From Roseovarius sp. (GTDB lineage: Bacteria > Pseudomonadota > Alphaproteobacteria > Rhodobacterales > Rhodobacteraceae): 64,000 bases of DNA. Below the pieces are notes generated by a model. It was not told the origin of the DNA. It did not search any database and saw only the letters and a list, made by a program, of their open reading frames with translations. Location of the stretch: contig JARGOC010000011.1 in NCBI GenBank assembly GCA_029212365.1, positions 1-64,000 on the forward strand, read 5' to 3'. Shown one piece after another: positions 16,765 through 24,824 of the stretch (its first letter is position 1; every line of letters begins with the position of its first letter). A program made the position numbers and the translations under genes.

Positions 16765-17735
16765 CCGTAGTGCACCTTGCGTTCTACCAGCCAGCGTTGG
16801 ATCAGGGTCAGGAACATCACGAAGATCAGGAACAGCACGGTGATCGCCGACCCCATCCCAATCAGGTTTTGCTGCACGCCTTTCTCAAAGATCGCGAACA
16901 TCATCACGTAAACGGATTTGTTCGGGCCACCGCCCTGCGGCCAGAACGCCTCGATCGTGTCAAAGACCTGAAACGCGCGGATGCATGAGATCGTGACGAC
17001 GAACACGGTCGTTGGCCCAAGCGCCGGCCATGTGACCAGCCAAAACCTGTCCCATCCAGATCTTGCCCCGTCCATTTCAGCAGCGTGATAAAGTTCGCGA
17101 TGCACTGACGTCAGTCCTGAGAGGAACAGGACCATGTTAAAACCAAAGCCCTGCCAGACCCCGATAAAGCACACGACCCAGATGGCGTAGTCACGATCAC
17201 CCAGCCAAAGGGGGAAGCCGTCATTACAGCCATTTGCGAAAAAGGGGATCACATCGAACCATGAGCCGCAGGCCATCGCCAGCGTACGGTTCACCATCCC
17301 AATGGTGGGATGCAACATGAACTCCCACGCAATGGCCATCGCCAAAAGCGTCGCCATGACAGGTAAAAAGTAAATGGTCTTGTAGATGTCGCTGATCCGC
17401 CCCAACGAGTGCACCAAAAGCGCGGCACCCAATCCCAGACCAACCGAGATGGGCACGACCGTGACGACATAGATGAATGTCGCAATGAACATCTTTTCAT
17501 AGGTGGAGCGCGTGAAGAGCCGTTCGTAGTTCTGGGTGCCGACCCAATCGAACCCGCTATTGCCGAGCGAATAATTGGTAAAGGACAGCACCCCGGCGAT
17601 GATCACGGGCACCAGGAGAATGAGGAACATCAGAGCCAGTGCAGGAGCGGCAAGCCCCCAGGCAGTACGTGCTTCATGGTTGATCGGTTTGGGGTGCGCG
17701 GCCACGCCCATGTCAAGCACAGCCATCTCAGGCAA
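16761..17735 (-). CDS. UgpA/MalF-like ABC permease
   Basis: A 324-residue inner-membrane permease, partner of the downstream permease. The EAA loop appears as ELYHAAEMDGARSGWDRFW. The extracytoplasmic loop after GMVNRTL is about 15 residues longer than usual and carries C156 and C170, paralleling the Cys-bearing insert in the partner. It overlaps the ATPase gene by 8 bp and the next permease by 4 bp, so all three are tightly coupled. Confidence 0.87.
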   Translation of the reverse strand: MPEMAVLDMGVAAHPKPINHEARTAWGLAAPALALMFLILLVPVIIAGVLSFTNYSLGNSGFDWVGTQNYERLFTRSTYEKMFIATFIYVVTVVPISVGLGLGAALLVHSLGRISDIYKTIYFLPVMATLLAMAIAWEFMLHPTIGMVNRTLAMACGSWFDVIPFFANGCNDGFPLWLGDRDYAIWVVCFIGVWQGFGFNMVLFLSGLTSVHRELYHAAEMDGARSGWDRFWLVTWPALGPTTVFVVTISCIRAFQVFDTIEAFWPQGGGPNKSVYVMMFAIFEKGVQQNLIGMGSAITVLFLIFVMFLTLIQRWLVERKVHYG

Positions 17736-18882
17736 CCTCCGGCGTCAAGCCAGCTATGATTTCAATCTTTCGCATCCGCTTTCCGTCTGCATCAAAGATG
17801 AGCGCGGCAGCGGCATCAAAGCCGAGGCCAACTTCGGCACCAAGCTCGATCAGCGGGCGTTCGGCGGGACTGGCACGCAGCGTGACGCGCAGCCCCTCAT
17901 CATTCAAAGCGATCTGGGCAAAAATCTCCGCACCAAGGTTTTCAATATGTGCCACCCGACCTTTGAAGTGCGGAGCGGATTGCGTCAAACGTAGCGCCTC
18001 AGGACGCAAGCCCATTTGCATGGCTCGCGTACTTTCGCCGATCTCGCGCCACTTCAGGGGCCTTCCAAACAGAGAAAGTTCTGCACCGGACTGCTCAATT
18101 GGCAGAATATTGATTTTGGGAGATCCGATAAACTCAGCAACGCGAATGTCGTCGGGATCTTCATAAATGATCTCAGGTGTTGCACATTGCAGGATTTCAC
18201 CGTCCATCATCACGGCGATCCGATCAGACATTGTCATTGCCTCGACCTGATCATGTGTGACGTAGACGAACGTCGCGCCCAATTTGCGGTGCAGTTCAGC
18301 GATCTCTGTACGCGTCTGCACACGCAGTTTCGCGTCAAGGTTCGACAAGGGCTCGTCCAGCAAAAACGCCGCCGGGTCACGTACCAAAGCACGCCCCAAG
18401 GCAACACGCTGGCGCTGCCCGCCCGACAATTGTCCGGGTTTGCGACCCAACAACGGGCCAATCTCAAGCATGTCTGCTGCGCGCGCAACGGATTGCGCTA
18501 TGCTGTGCTTTTGACGGCGCGCACCGGGCATAACGCCACCAATCACCGGCACTCGTTGCAAACTGGTCATTTCGCGCATCCGCAGCGGAACGGCGATGTT
18601 CTGTGCGACGGTCAAATGGGGATAAAGCGCATAGGACTGGAACACCATCGACAGGTTCCGGTCCGCCGCCCGCGTGTTGGTCACCTCAGCCTTGCCGATG
18701 GTGACGGTGCCGCTGTTTGCTGTCTCTAAGCCCGCAATGATCCGCAACAGCGTAGATTTCCCGCAGCCTGATGGCCCAACAAGCGAGACAAACTCACCAT
18801 CCGCAATGCCGAGCGTTACACCCTTTAGCACGCGTGTCTCACCAAATTGTTTGGTCAGCGATGTGACCTCAAGACCAGCCAT
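17728..18882 (-). CDS. UgpC/MalK-like ABC transporter ATPase
   Basis: A 384-residue ATPase, first gene of the leftward importer operon. It has Walker A GPSGCGKST, signature LSGGQRQRVALGRALVRDP, Walker B FLLDEPLSNLDAKLR and a C-terminal regulatory OB-like domain (~240-370). Between LRMREM and the helical region there is an insert of roughly 15-18 residues (around VPVIGGVMPGARRQK) not seen in typical MalK proteins. Divergent from the LysR gene, which probably regulates it. Confidence 0.88.
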   Translation of the reverse strand: MAGLEVTSLTKQFGETRVLKGVTLGIADGEFVSLVGPSGCGKSTLLRIIAGLETANSGTVTIGKAEVTNTRAADRNLSMVFQSYALYPHLTVAQNIAVPLRMREMTSLQRVPVIGGVMPGARRQKHSIAQSVARAADMLEIGPLLGRKPGQLSGGQRQRVALGRALVRDPAAFLLDEPLSNLDAKLRVQTRTEIAELHRKLGATFVYVTHDQVEAMTMSDRIAVMMDGEILQCATPEIIYEDPDDIRVAEFIGSPKINILPIEQSGAELSLFGRPLKWREIGESTRAMQMGLRPEALRLTQSAPHFKGRVAHIENLGAEIFAQIALNDEGLRVTLRASPAERPLIELGAEVGLGFDAAAALIFDADGKRMRKIEIIAGLTPEVA

Positions 18883-18988
18883 GTGATTCCCCCGGTGTTT
18901 GAGGCAAAGCTAAATCCGATACGCTTAACTTTTGTGACGTCATATTAGTGAAACCGATGGGTCGTATAGGTCATGTGAAAGGACCAAA
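18883..18988. promoter_or_regulatory. Divergent promoter region with 8-bp palindrome
   Basis: The 106-bp gap between the ABC operon and the LysR gene must hold both promoters. A perfect TGACGTCA palindrome is at 18935-18942 in an AT-rich stretch. It could be a regulator site, but it does not have the usual T-N11-A spacing of LysR boxes. No convincing PHO box was found here. Confidence 0.3.
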
Positions 18989-19852
18989 ATGCGCCCAAAT
19001 CACCATCAGTTCGAAGCGTTCGCGTATATCGTGCGAGAGGGTAGTTTTTCTGCGGCGGCCGCGCGTCTGGGGGTCACGCAATCAACGATCACCCAGCACA
19101 TCACCAAATTGGAAAAGAGAGTTGGGACACTACTGCTGGTGCGGGGCAGAGATGGTGTCGAGCTGACATCTGCCGGACAGGATTTTTACGACTTGGCCGA
19201 TCGCATGGTCGCCCTGGATGCCGAAGTGTCCGAGCGCCTCGAAGGCTTCAACGCGATGAAGCAAGGTCGGCTTAAGGTCATCGGCAACGCGCCTCAGCCC
19301 GCACTTCGAATTATCGCGCGATTCAGAGAGCAGTTTCCTGAAATCAGTATCGATTTTGGCCTGCATGATTGGACAACGGCAACATCTATGATTGCAAACC
19401 GTCTTTCTGACGTAGGCTTGATTACCGATGCGCCAGAGAATGTTGCCTGGGAACGGATTCATATCGAAAGCCTTCCCTACGTTGTCTATTGTCAGGCGGA
19501 GCATCCGATCTCGCAATCCGCGAGGATATCCCTAAGGGATCTGGCCGATGAAACCGTCATCTTACCCGAAAAAGGGTCTCTGACGCGCCGCCTTGTCACG
19601 CAAACCTGCCGCAAACACGACATTACGCTCAACCGGGTTGTTACCATGACCTCCTTTCCTCTTATGTGTGAAGCCGTCCTTCAAGGCATTGGCGTGGCTG
19701 TCTTTATTAAGAACAGCAGTCTGATCAAAGAGAACCTGTGTGAGATCGAGCTGAGTGAAATGCTTGAACCGAGAAGTACCAGTCTAATTGCAACGAAAGA
19801 CCGAGCACGATTGAGACTCGTCGAGGCTTTCATCAACGCAGCGATATCATGA
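18989..19852 (+). CDS. LysR-family transcriptional regulator
   Basis: A 287-residue LysR-type regulator. The N-terminal winged HTH (residues ~4-62, including SFSAAAARLGVTQSTITQHI) is followed by a periplasmic-binding-like effector domain (~88-285). It lies divergent to the UgpBAEC-like operon and probably senses the transported compound or a breakdown product. No truncation. Codon use looks like that of its neighbours. Confidence 0.9.
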   Translation: MRPNHHQFEAFAYIVREGSFSAAAARLGVTQSTITQHITKLEKRVGTLLLVRGRDGVELTSAGQDFYDLADRMVALDAEVSERLEGFNAMKQGRLKVIGNAPQPALRIIARFREQFPEISIDFGLHDWTTATSMIANRLSDVGLITDAPENVAWERIHIESLPYVVYCQAEHPISQSARISLRDLADETVILPEKGSLTRRLVTQTCRKHDITLNRVVTMTSFPLMCEAVLQGIGVAVFIKNSSLIKENLCEIELSEMLEPRSTSLIATKDRARLRLVEAFINAAIS

Positions 19853-20117
19853 TCAAAAAAAGGGCAAACACTGCGTGGTGTACGCATCAGCACTATGAAA
19901 TCTTGAGGCTGACAACGGCCGTTGGGTTCTTTGCGGCCCGATACACCCATAGAAAGGCCGAGGACCGGTGCCTTTGAGCAGCGGTGATCTCATTCAATGA
20001 TATGCTCTAGCTGTCGGCGCGGCGCTGATGTTTGGGCATGGAGAGAGGATTGGAGGGCATAGTATGCCAAGGGTCCAACTTCCCGCAATCACCCAGAAAC
20101 ATCGAGCCTGGATCTAA
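19853..20117. other. Gene-poor interval before mobile-element relics
   Basis: No convincing gene, RNA or repeat was found here. Short open frames exist but none shows a recognisable motif or ribosome site. It separates the LysR gene from the recombinase relic. Confidence 0.5.
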
Positions 20118-20345
20118 GGTCTCATCATCGGTCAGAAACGGCCCCTGCTTCCCAAACAGGTCGGGGCCATTCGCGCGCGCTTCGAACTTGCGGACCATCT
20201 TCGCGGACTTGCACTGTTCAATGCTGCGATTGATTGCAAATTGCGAGGCTGTGATTTGGTCAAATTGGCGGTCAGTGACTTGTCTGAGGTGTTTTGCGTG
20301 TCACGACCGGCCATCTATCGGACCCTAAAGCGGAACCAGAGCTGA
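20118..20345 (+). pseudogene. Recombinase relic, tyrosine-integrase-like N-terminus with resolvase-like tail
   Basis: An open stretch without a start codon, beginning just after a TAA at 20115, encodes KRPLLPKQVGAIRARFEL and LALFNAAIDCKLRGCDLVKL. These match the N-terminal arm of a common XerC-like integrase family. The reading then changes abruptly to SDLSEVFCVSRPAIYRTLKR, which resembles the C-terminal HTH of serine resolvases, and stops at 20343. No catalytic residues of either family are present. It looks like a junction between two decayed mobile elements. Confidence 0.6.
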
Positions 20346-20409
20346 CTTTCGCTGCGCCGAACATGAATTGGTAAGATGCGGACAAAATCGACATACTCTT
20401 GGCTGAAAA

Positions 20410-20470
20410 TGTATCCCGTCACGACCTTTGAGACAGAGCAGCAGTTTTGCTGAGCGAGAGTTTTCGGTCC
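20410..20470 (+). mobile_element. Solitary IS3-family left end (copy 1)
   Basis: About 61 bp starting with TGTATCCCGTCACG are repeated at 33467-33527 with two mismatches and the same orientation. The second copy continues into an IS3-type orfA start, so this sequence is the left end of that insertion sequence without its transposase. What follows (20471-20659) shows no recognisable gene. Confidence 0.7.
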
Positions 20471-20659
20471 AAGAAGGGGAAGAAGAGCGGAAAGCGTGAA
20501 TTTGCTGCAGGCGCGAGCCAATCATGCCGGGACGGATGAAGCCGACTTTCAGCCTGCTGAGAAACAGGAACTATTGCCGCCCCGCCGCAAGTCGGCTCAG
20601 GGCCCAAACCTGCGAAATGCTGCCAACGGAATGAATGTCAGCTTACTCCGCCTTGTGGT

Positions 20660-20681
20660 TTGTTACTTTATAAAATAACAA
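20660..20681. promoter_or_regulatory. Zur box candidate upstream of zur
   Basis: A 22-bp near-perfect palindrome: TTGTTA and TAACAA arms around TTTATAAA, differing only at one symmetric pair. It resembles the AT-rich Zur boxes of alphaproteobacteria (TGTTATA-TATAACA type). It ends 25 bp before the zur start, where a bound repressor would cover the promoter. This predicts zinc-repressed, autoregulated expression of zur and the genes behind it. Confidence 0.65.
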
Positions 20682-20706
20682 TTTTCTAGATCGTTGGAGG
20701 ATGGAC

Positions 20707-21093
20707 ATGCGCAAACAGGCAGCGGTGAGGCAAGCGGACATTCTGAAAGTGCTGAGGTCGTCTGAGGGCCCTTTGACGGCCTATCAGATTTTGGATCAGC
20801 TGCGTACAGATGAACCTGACATTGCCGCCCCGACGGTTTATCGAGCCCTGTCCGCGCTGACGGATCAAAGCAGAGCGCATAAACTTGAATCCTTAAAGGC
20901 CTTTGTTCCGTGCCGATGCAAACACGACAAAAGCCTGCCGGTGCTGACCATCTGCGATGATTGCGGGTTGGTCGAAGAACATGACGGCAAAACTCTGATG
21001 CACAAGCTTTCCTCATTGATCGCGCCCAGCAATTTCACGCCTGCGCGGCATATCGTTGAACTTCACGGTCAATGCAGCTCCTGTGCTGCCTGA
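20707..21093 (+). CDS. zur: Zur, Fur-family zinc-responsive regulator
   Basis: A 128-residue Fur-family repressor. The N-terminal winged helix includes AYQILDQLR and AAPTVYRALSALTD; the C-terminal part has two CxxC pairs (CDDC and CSSC) that form the structural zinc site in Zur/Fur. GGAGG at 20696-20700 abuts the ATG at 20701, so the ATG at 20707 is the better start. It heads a zinc operon and is preceded by a Zur-box palindrome. These two facts make Zur far more likely than Fur or PerR. Confidence 0.88.
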   Translation: MRKQAAVRQADILKVLRSSEGPLTAYQILDQLRTDEPDIAAPTVYRALSALTDQSRAHKLESLKAFVPCRCKHDKSLPVLTICDDCGLVEEHDGKTLMHKLSSLIAPSNFTPARHIVELHGQCSSCAA

Positions 21094-21123
21094 TCCATAA
21101 TTCCCACACTCGAAAGGCCCAAC

Positions 21124-21759
21124 ATGAAACACGCAATTCCCATAATCCTGACGATGCTCGCCCAGCCTGTGATCGCAGGAGAAACGCGCGAGCTTGATGC
21201 GCACGAACACGGCGTGGGTGAGCTGAACATCGCAGTCGAGGGAGACACAATAGCGATGGAACTGCATGCCCCGGGTGCCGACATCGTAGGATTCGAATAC
21301 GCGGCGAAAAGTGCTGAGGACCGGGCGGCCATCGATGGGGCCGTTGCAGCCCTTGCAAAACCGCTGGAGCTGTTTGTCTTTCCCGCATCGGCGCAATGCA
21401 GTGTGACGCAAGCCAGCGCAGAACTCGAAAGCGACGACCATGAACACGAGGATCATGCGGACGAAGGAGCACACGAAGAGCACGACGACCATGACGACCA
21501 TGATGACGGGGAACATGCTGACGCCGACGTGCATGACGACCACGAAGAGCATGCGGAAGGCGCAAGCCACACAGAGTTTCATGCCGAATACACACTGACT
21601 TGTGGCAACCTGGATGACGTGTCGAAAATCGAATTCGCTTATTTTGATGTGTTCTCCAACGCGCGCGAGCTTGAGGTGCAGATCCTTACTTCATCGGGCG
21701 CACAGGCGTATGACGTTGAGCGTGGTGATCCGACACTTGATCTGCGTGGCATGTTCTGA
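21124..21759 (+). CDS. zrgA: ZrgA-like (DUF2796) periplasmic zinc-binding protein
   Basis: A 211-residue exported protein with a signal peptide (cleavage near PVIAG). The family motif DAHEHGVGELNIAVEG is near residue 26. Residues 106-153 form an acidic, histidine-rich segment with 13 histidines, a probable zinc sponge. Two cysteines (C92, C160) flank it. In Vibrio, ZrgA belongs to a zinc uptake system with an ABC pair and two DUF3299 proteins; the same gene set follows here. It lies 30 bp downstream of zur. Confidence 0.88.
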   Translation: MKHAIPIILTMLAQPVIAGETRELDAHEHGVGELNIAVEGDTIAMELHAPGADIVGFEYAAKSAEDRAAIDGAVAALAKPLELFVFPASAQCSVTQASAELESDDHEHEDHADEGAHEEHDDHDDHDDGEHADADVHDDHEEHAEGASHTEFHAEYTLTCGNLDDVSKIEFAYFDVFSNARELEVQILTSSGAQAYDVERGDPTLDLRGMF

Positions 21760-21761
21760 AC

Positions 21762-22463
21762 GTGGCTACGGCTGACCCTATCCTTGGGCTGAAGGACGTC
21801 CAATTCCGCTGGCCGGGTCGGTCGTCTTTCGCTGTGTCAGTTCCTGAGTTTTCTGTAGCATCCGGAGAAACTGTTCTTTTGCTCGGCGAAAGTGGTTCGG
21901 GGAAATCGACACTGCTGTCATTGATCTGTGGCACTGTTCTTGCTGATGAAGGCCAGATATCGGTGTCGGGCACCAATCTGTCGACTCTGCGCAGTGGCCA
22001 GCGGGATCAATTTCGGGCCGAGCACATAGGAATGATCTTTCAGCAGTTTAATCTGCTACCGTTTGGGTCCGTTCTGGACAATATCCTTTTGCCATTGCGC
22101 TTTGCCCCGACGCGGCGGACACGCACAAAAGAGCCCCGTCACGAAGCATGTGCTCTCTGCGCAGCCTTGGGGCTACCGGCTGATATCACGTCCGCCAAGG
22201 CCTCTGATCTCAGCGTTGGCCAACAACAGCGCGTGGCCGTGGCGCGTGCGCTCATAGGCCGCCCGCCGATTATCATCGCGGACGAACCGACATCAGCGCT
22301 GGACGCTGACAGCCAGTCTGCCTTTCTTGATATTCTCTTTGGTCAGGTCAAAGCCTACGGCACCACCCTCCTGATGGTCAGCCATGATCAGCGCCTTGCC
22401 GGCCATTTTGACCGCGTGGTTCGGATGCAGGACATCGCCCATATCGAACGGCGTGCGGCATGA
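21762..22463 (+). CDS. Zrg-type ABC ATPase (MacB/LolD-like)
   Basis: A 233-residue ATPase with Walker A GESGSGKST, signature LSVGQQQRVAVARAL and Walker B IIIADEPTSALD. The subgroup pattern is that of MacB/LolD exporters rather than ZnuC. The start is GTG at 21762, 2 bp after the zrgA stop. It overlaps the FtsX-like permease gene by 4 bp. Predicted to power the Zrg zinc system with that permease. Confidence 0.88.
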   Translation: MATADPILGLKDVQFRWPGRSSFAVSVPEFSVASGETVLLLGESGSGKSTLLSLICGTVLADEGQISVSGTNLSTLRSGQRDQFRAEHIGMIFQQFNLLPFGSVLDNILLPLRFAPTRRTRTKEPRHEACALCAALGLPADITSAKASDLSVGQQQRVAVARALIGRPPIIIADEPTSALDADSQSAFLDILFGQVKAYGTTLLMVSHDQRLAGHFDRVVRMQDIAHIERRAA

Positions 22464-23710
22464 TCGTGCGGCTGGCCATTGGATCGCTCTTTGCACGGCT
22501 GCTGACGGTCAGCATGACGGTGCTGGCGATTGGCTTGTCCGTGGCGTTGTTTCTTGGTGTTGAAAAGGTACGCACCGGTGCCAAGGCCAGCTTTGCCGAT
22601 ACGATTTCAGGCACAGATCTGATTGTAGGTGCGCGCTCGGGCTCAGTTCAGCTTTTGCTGTATTCCGTGTTCCGGATCGGGAACGCCACCAACAACGTCA
22701 CCTGGAAAAGCTATCAGGACATTGCGGCGCGCCCCGATGTAGAATGGATTGTACCTATCTCGTTGGGCGACAGCCACCGTCAGTTCAGGGTGATGGGCAC
22801 AAGCACCGCGTTCTTTGAGCATTACAAATACAGGCAGGGCCGCGATCTTGCTGTTTCGGATGGTGCGATTATGGCAGATTTGTTTGACGCTGTGATTGGC
22901 TCGGATGTGGCAAAGGCGCTGGGATATAAAGTTGATGATCCAATTGTGGTGGCCCATGGGCTGGCGTCCTTCACGGAACACAAAGATCAACCATTTCGTG
23001 TGTCCGGCATTCTGGAAAAAACCGGCACACCAGTAGACCGGACGGTCATTGTCAGCATGGAAGCGATCGAGGCGGTCCATGTAGATTGGAAGAACGGCGC
23101 GCAGAGGCCGGGACAAGCCACACCCGTGGACGCAATAAGGCAGATGGATCTGACCCCGAAGGCCGTGACCGCGGCATTAGTGGGCGTTAAAAGTCCGCTT
23201 AAAACCTTCGCGTTGCAGCGCGCGATCAATGAGTATTCCGAAGAGCCACTGTTGGCAGTTCTACCCGGCGTCGCCCTGCAAGAGCTGTGGGCTATCGTCG
23301 GTGTGGCCGAAATTGCACTGCTTGGGGTGTCGGCAATGGTGGTGGTGACGGCCTTGATCGGCATGATGGCCACGATCTTCTCCAGCCTGAACGAGCGACG
23401 CCGCGAGATGGCAATTTTCCGCGCGATGGGCGCACGCCCCACCACGATCTTTGGCTTGCTGATCCTAGAGGCCGTTCTGACCGCAACCATCGGCGCGTTG
23501 CTCGGCTTGTGCTTGTTGTATTTGGGGTTGTTCATCGCCCAACCCCTCCTCGACAGTGCATTCGGGCTTTGGCTGCCGATTGATGCGCCATCTCTGCACG
23601 AGCTATGGGTGTTGTGCAGTGTGGTGGCCGCTAGCGCAATTGTGAGCTTGGTTCCGGCACTTCGGGCCTACCGACTTTCATTGGCAGATGGTATGATGGT
23701 GAGAACATGA
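22460..23710 (+). CDS. Zrg-type FtsX/MacB-like ABC permease
   Basis: A 416-residue permease with one N-terminal membrane helix (~15-35), a periplasmic domain of ~230 residues (~40-275) and three C-terminal helices (~285-410), the layout of FtsX/MacB-type proteins. The C-terminal region has the conserved cytoplasmic loop NERRREMAIFRAMGA. It overlaps its neighbours by 4 bp on both sides. Such mechanotransmission-type permeases do not usually import metal ions themselves, which makes its role in zinc acquisition interesting. Confidence 0.87.
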   Translation: MIVRLAIGSLFARLLTVSMTVLAIGLSVALFLGVEKVRTGAKASFADTISGTDLIVGARSGSVQLLLYSVFRIGNATNNVTWKSYQDIAARPDVEWIVPISLGDSHRQFRVMGTSTAFFEHYKYRQGRDLAVSDGAIMADLFDAVIGSDVAKALGYKVDDPIVVAHGLASFTEHKDQPFRVSGILEKTGTPVDRTVIVSMEAIEAVHVDWKNGAQRPGQATPVDAIRQMDLTPKAVTAALVGVKSPLKTFALQRAINEYSEEPLLAVLPGVALQELWAIVGVAEIALLGVSAMVVVTALIGMMATIFSSLNERRREMAIFRAMGARPTTIFGLLILEAVLTATIGALLGLCLLYLGLFIAQPLLDSAFGLWLPIDAPSLHELWVLCSVVAASAIVSLVPALRAYRLSLADGMMVRT

Positions 23711-24225
23711 CACATTCAACACGCAGGCACTTTATCGCAGCAGTAGCAGCAGCGGCTGCTGGTGCCGCATTGCCCAGCCGACTGCGGGCCCGCACCGCAC
23801 GTGAAATCACTTGGGACGATCTTATCCCGCCCGGCGTTCCCTACTCTGAAATTATCGGCGAGGGAGACATGGATGAAGCCAGTGACACCTGGAACCCGAT
23901 CTTTGACGCCAATGCGACCAAGCTGAACGCAGCGTTGGATGGGATGTTTATCCGCATGCCTGGATATATTCTGCCTCTTGAACAGAGCTCCGAAGGGGTG
24001 ACGGAATTCGTATTGGTGCCCTATGTCGGTGCCTGCCTTCACGTGCCACCTCCGCCACCAAACCAGCTTGTTCTGGTCCAAACCCCCAAGCCTTGGCCGA
24101 ACAACAAACTGTGGGAAGCCATCTGGGTCACTGGTACGATGCGTGCGATTTTGCAATCTACTGAGGTGGCCGAGACGGGCTACACTTTGTCAGCCGAAAG
24201 CCTGGAGACTTACGTATGGGAATAG
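23707..24225 (+). CDS. DUF3299 protein, Zrg operon (first copy)
   Basis: A 172-residue exported protein with a Tat-like signal (RRHFIAAVAAAAAGAALP). The DUF3299 core has MPGYILPLE and VPYVGACLHVPPPPPNQ, where C and H could bind metal. In the Vibrio Zrg system two such proteins accompany ZrgA. Its start overlaps the permease stop by 4 bp. Export by Tat would suggest folding or cofactor loading in the cytoplasm. Confidence 0.83.
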   Translation: MTHSTRRHFIAAVAAAAAGAALPSRLRARTAREITWDDLIPPGVPYSEIIGEGDMDEASDTWNPIFDANATKLNAALDGMFIRMPGYILPLEQSSEGVTEFVLVPYVGACLHVPPPPPNQLVLVQTPKPWPNNKLWEAIWVTGTMRAILQSTEVAETGYTLSAESLETYVWE

Positions 24226-24725
24226 ATCGTTTGTCACGTCGGCAGGCACTCGGTCTTTTAGCGGCGTGTTTGTTGATACCCAGATCAGCCTTGGCCAAAA
24301 CCATTATTGATTTGGGCTGGAATGATCTGCTCCCCAAGGATGAGCCCTTTGTCCCAAACGCTGTGCGCGGTTTGATTGATCATGATGGTCCCGACCTGTC
24401 ACGTCAGCAGCCTGCATCATATGGCATAAGAACAGATTGGAATGAGAAAACCGTCCGCTTACCGGGGTTTGTAGTCCCCATCGACCAACGCGGCACAGGT
24501 GTGGAAACCTTTATCTTGGTGCCTTATGTGGGCGCTTGCATCCACGTCCCGCCTCCACCTGCAAATCAGTTGGTGTTTGTGACCACCGAAGATCCCTTTG
24601 AAAGCAGCGGCATGTTCGAGTCAGTTACCGTAACAGGGATCATTAGAACCTCGTCCATTTCGACCGACCTGGCTCAAGTTGGGTATTCTTTGATTGCAGA
24701 AAAAATTGTGCCCTATCAGGACTGA
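24216..24725 (+). CDS. DUF3299 protein, Zrg operon (second copy)
   Basis: A 169-residue paralogue of the preceding gene, overlapping it by 10 bp. The signal SRRQALGLLAACLLIPRSA is Tat-like. It shares the core LPGFVVPID and VPYVGACIHVPPPPANQ with conserved Cys and His. The tandem pair suggests an old duplication and probably a heteromeric periplasmic component. It is the last gene of the zinc operon. Confidence 0.83.
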   Translation: MGIDRLSRRQALGLLAACLLIPRSALAKTIIDLGWNDLLPKDEPFVPNAVRGLIDHDGPDLSRQQPASYGIRTDWNEKTVRLPGFVVPIDQRGTGVETFILVPYVGACIHVPPPPANQLVFVTTEDPFESSGMFESVTVTGIIRTSSISTDLAQVGYSLIAEKIVPYQD

Positions 24726-24789
24726 AACATGCGCTTCGGGTTAGTTTTGTCGCCGGTTTTTGAGTTTTACTGGACTAGTCGCGTCGATA

Positions 24790-24822
24790 GCTGACATTCG
24801 AGCAATTCAACTGAATGTCAGC
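24790..24822. terminator. Hairpin after the zinc operon; contains a repeat also found before zur
   Basis: A perfect 10-bp inverted repeat (24790-24799 with 24813-24822), loop 13 nt, followed by TTTGT on the + strand, 65 bp after the last zinc gene. It may act as a terminator. The segment TGAATGTCAGCTT at 24812-24824 also occurs at 20632-20644, just before zur, so the operon is bracketed by this 13-mer. Confidence 0.45.
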
Positions 24823-24824
24823 TT

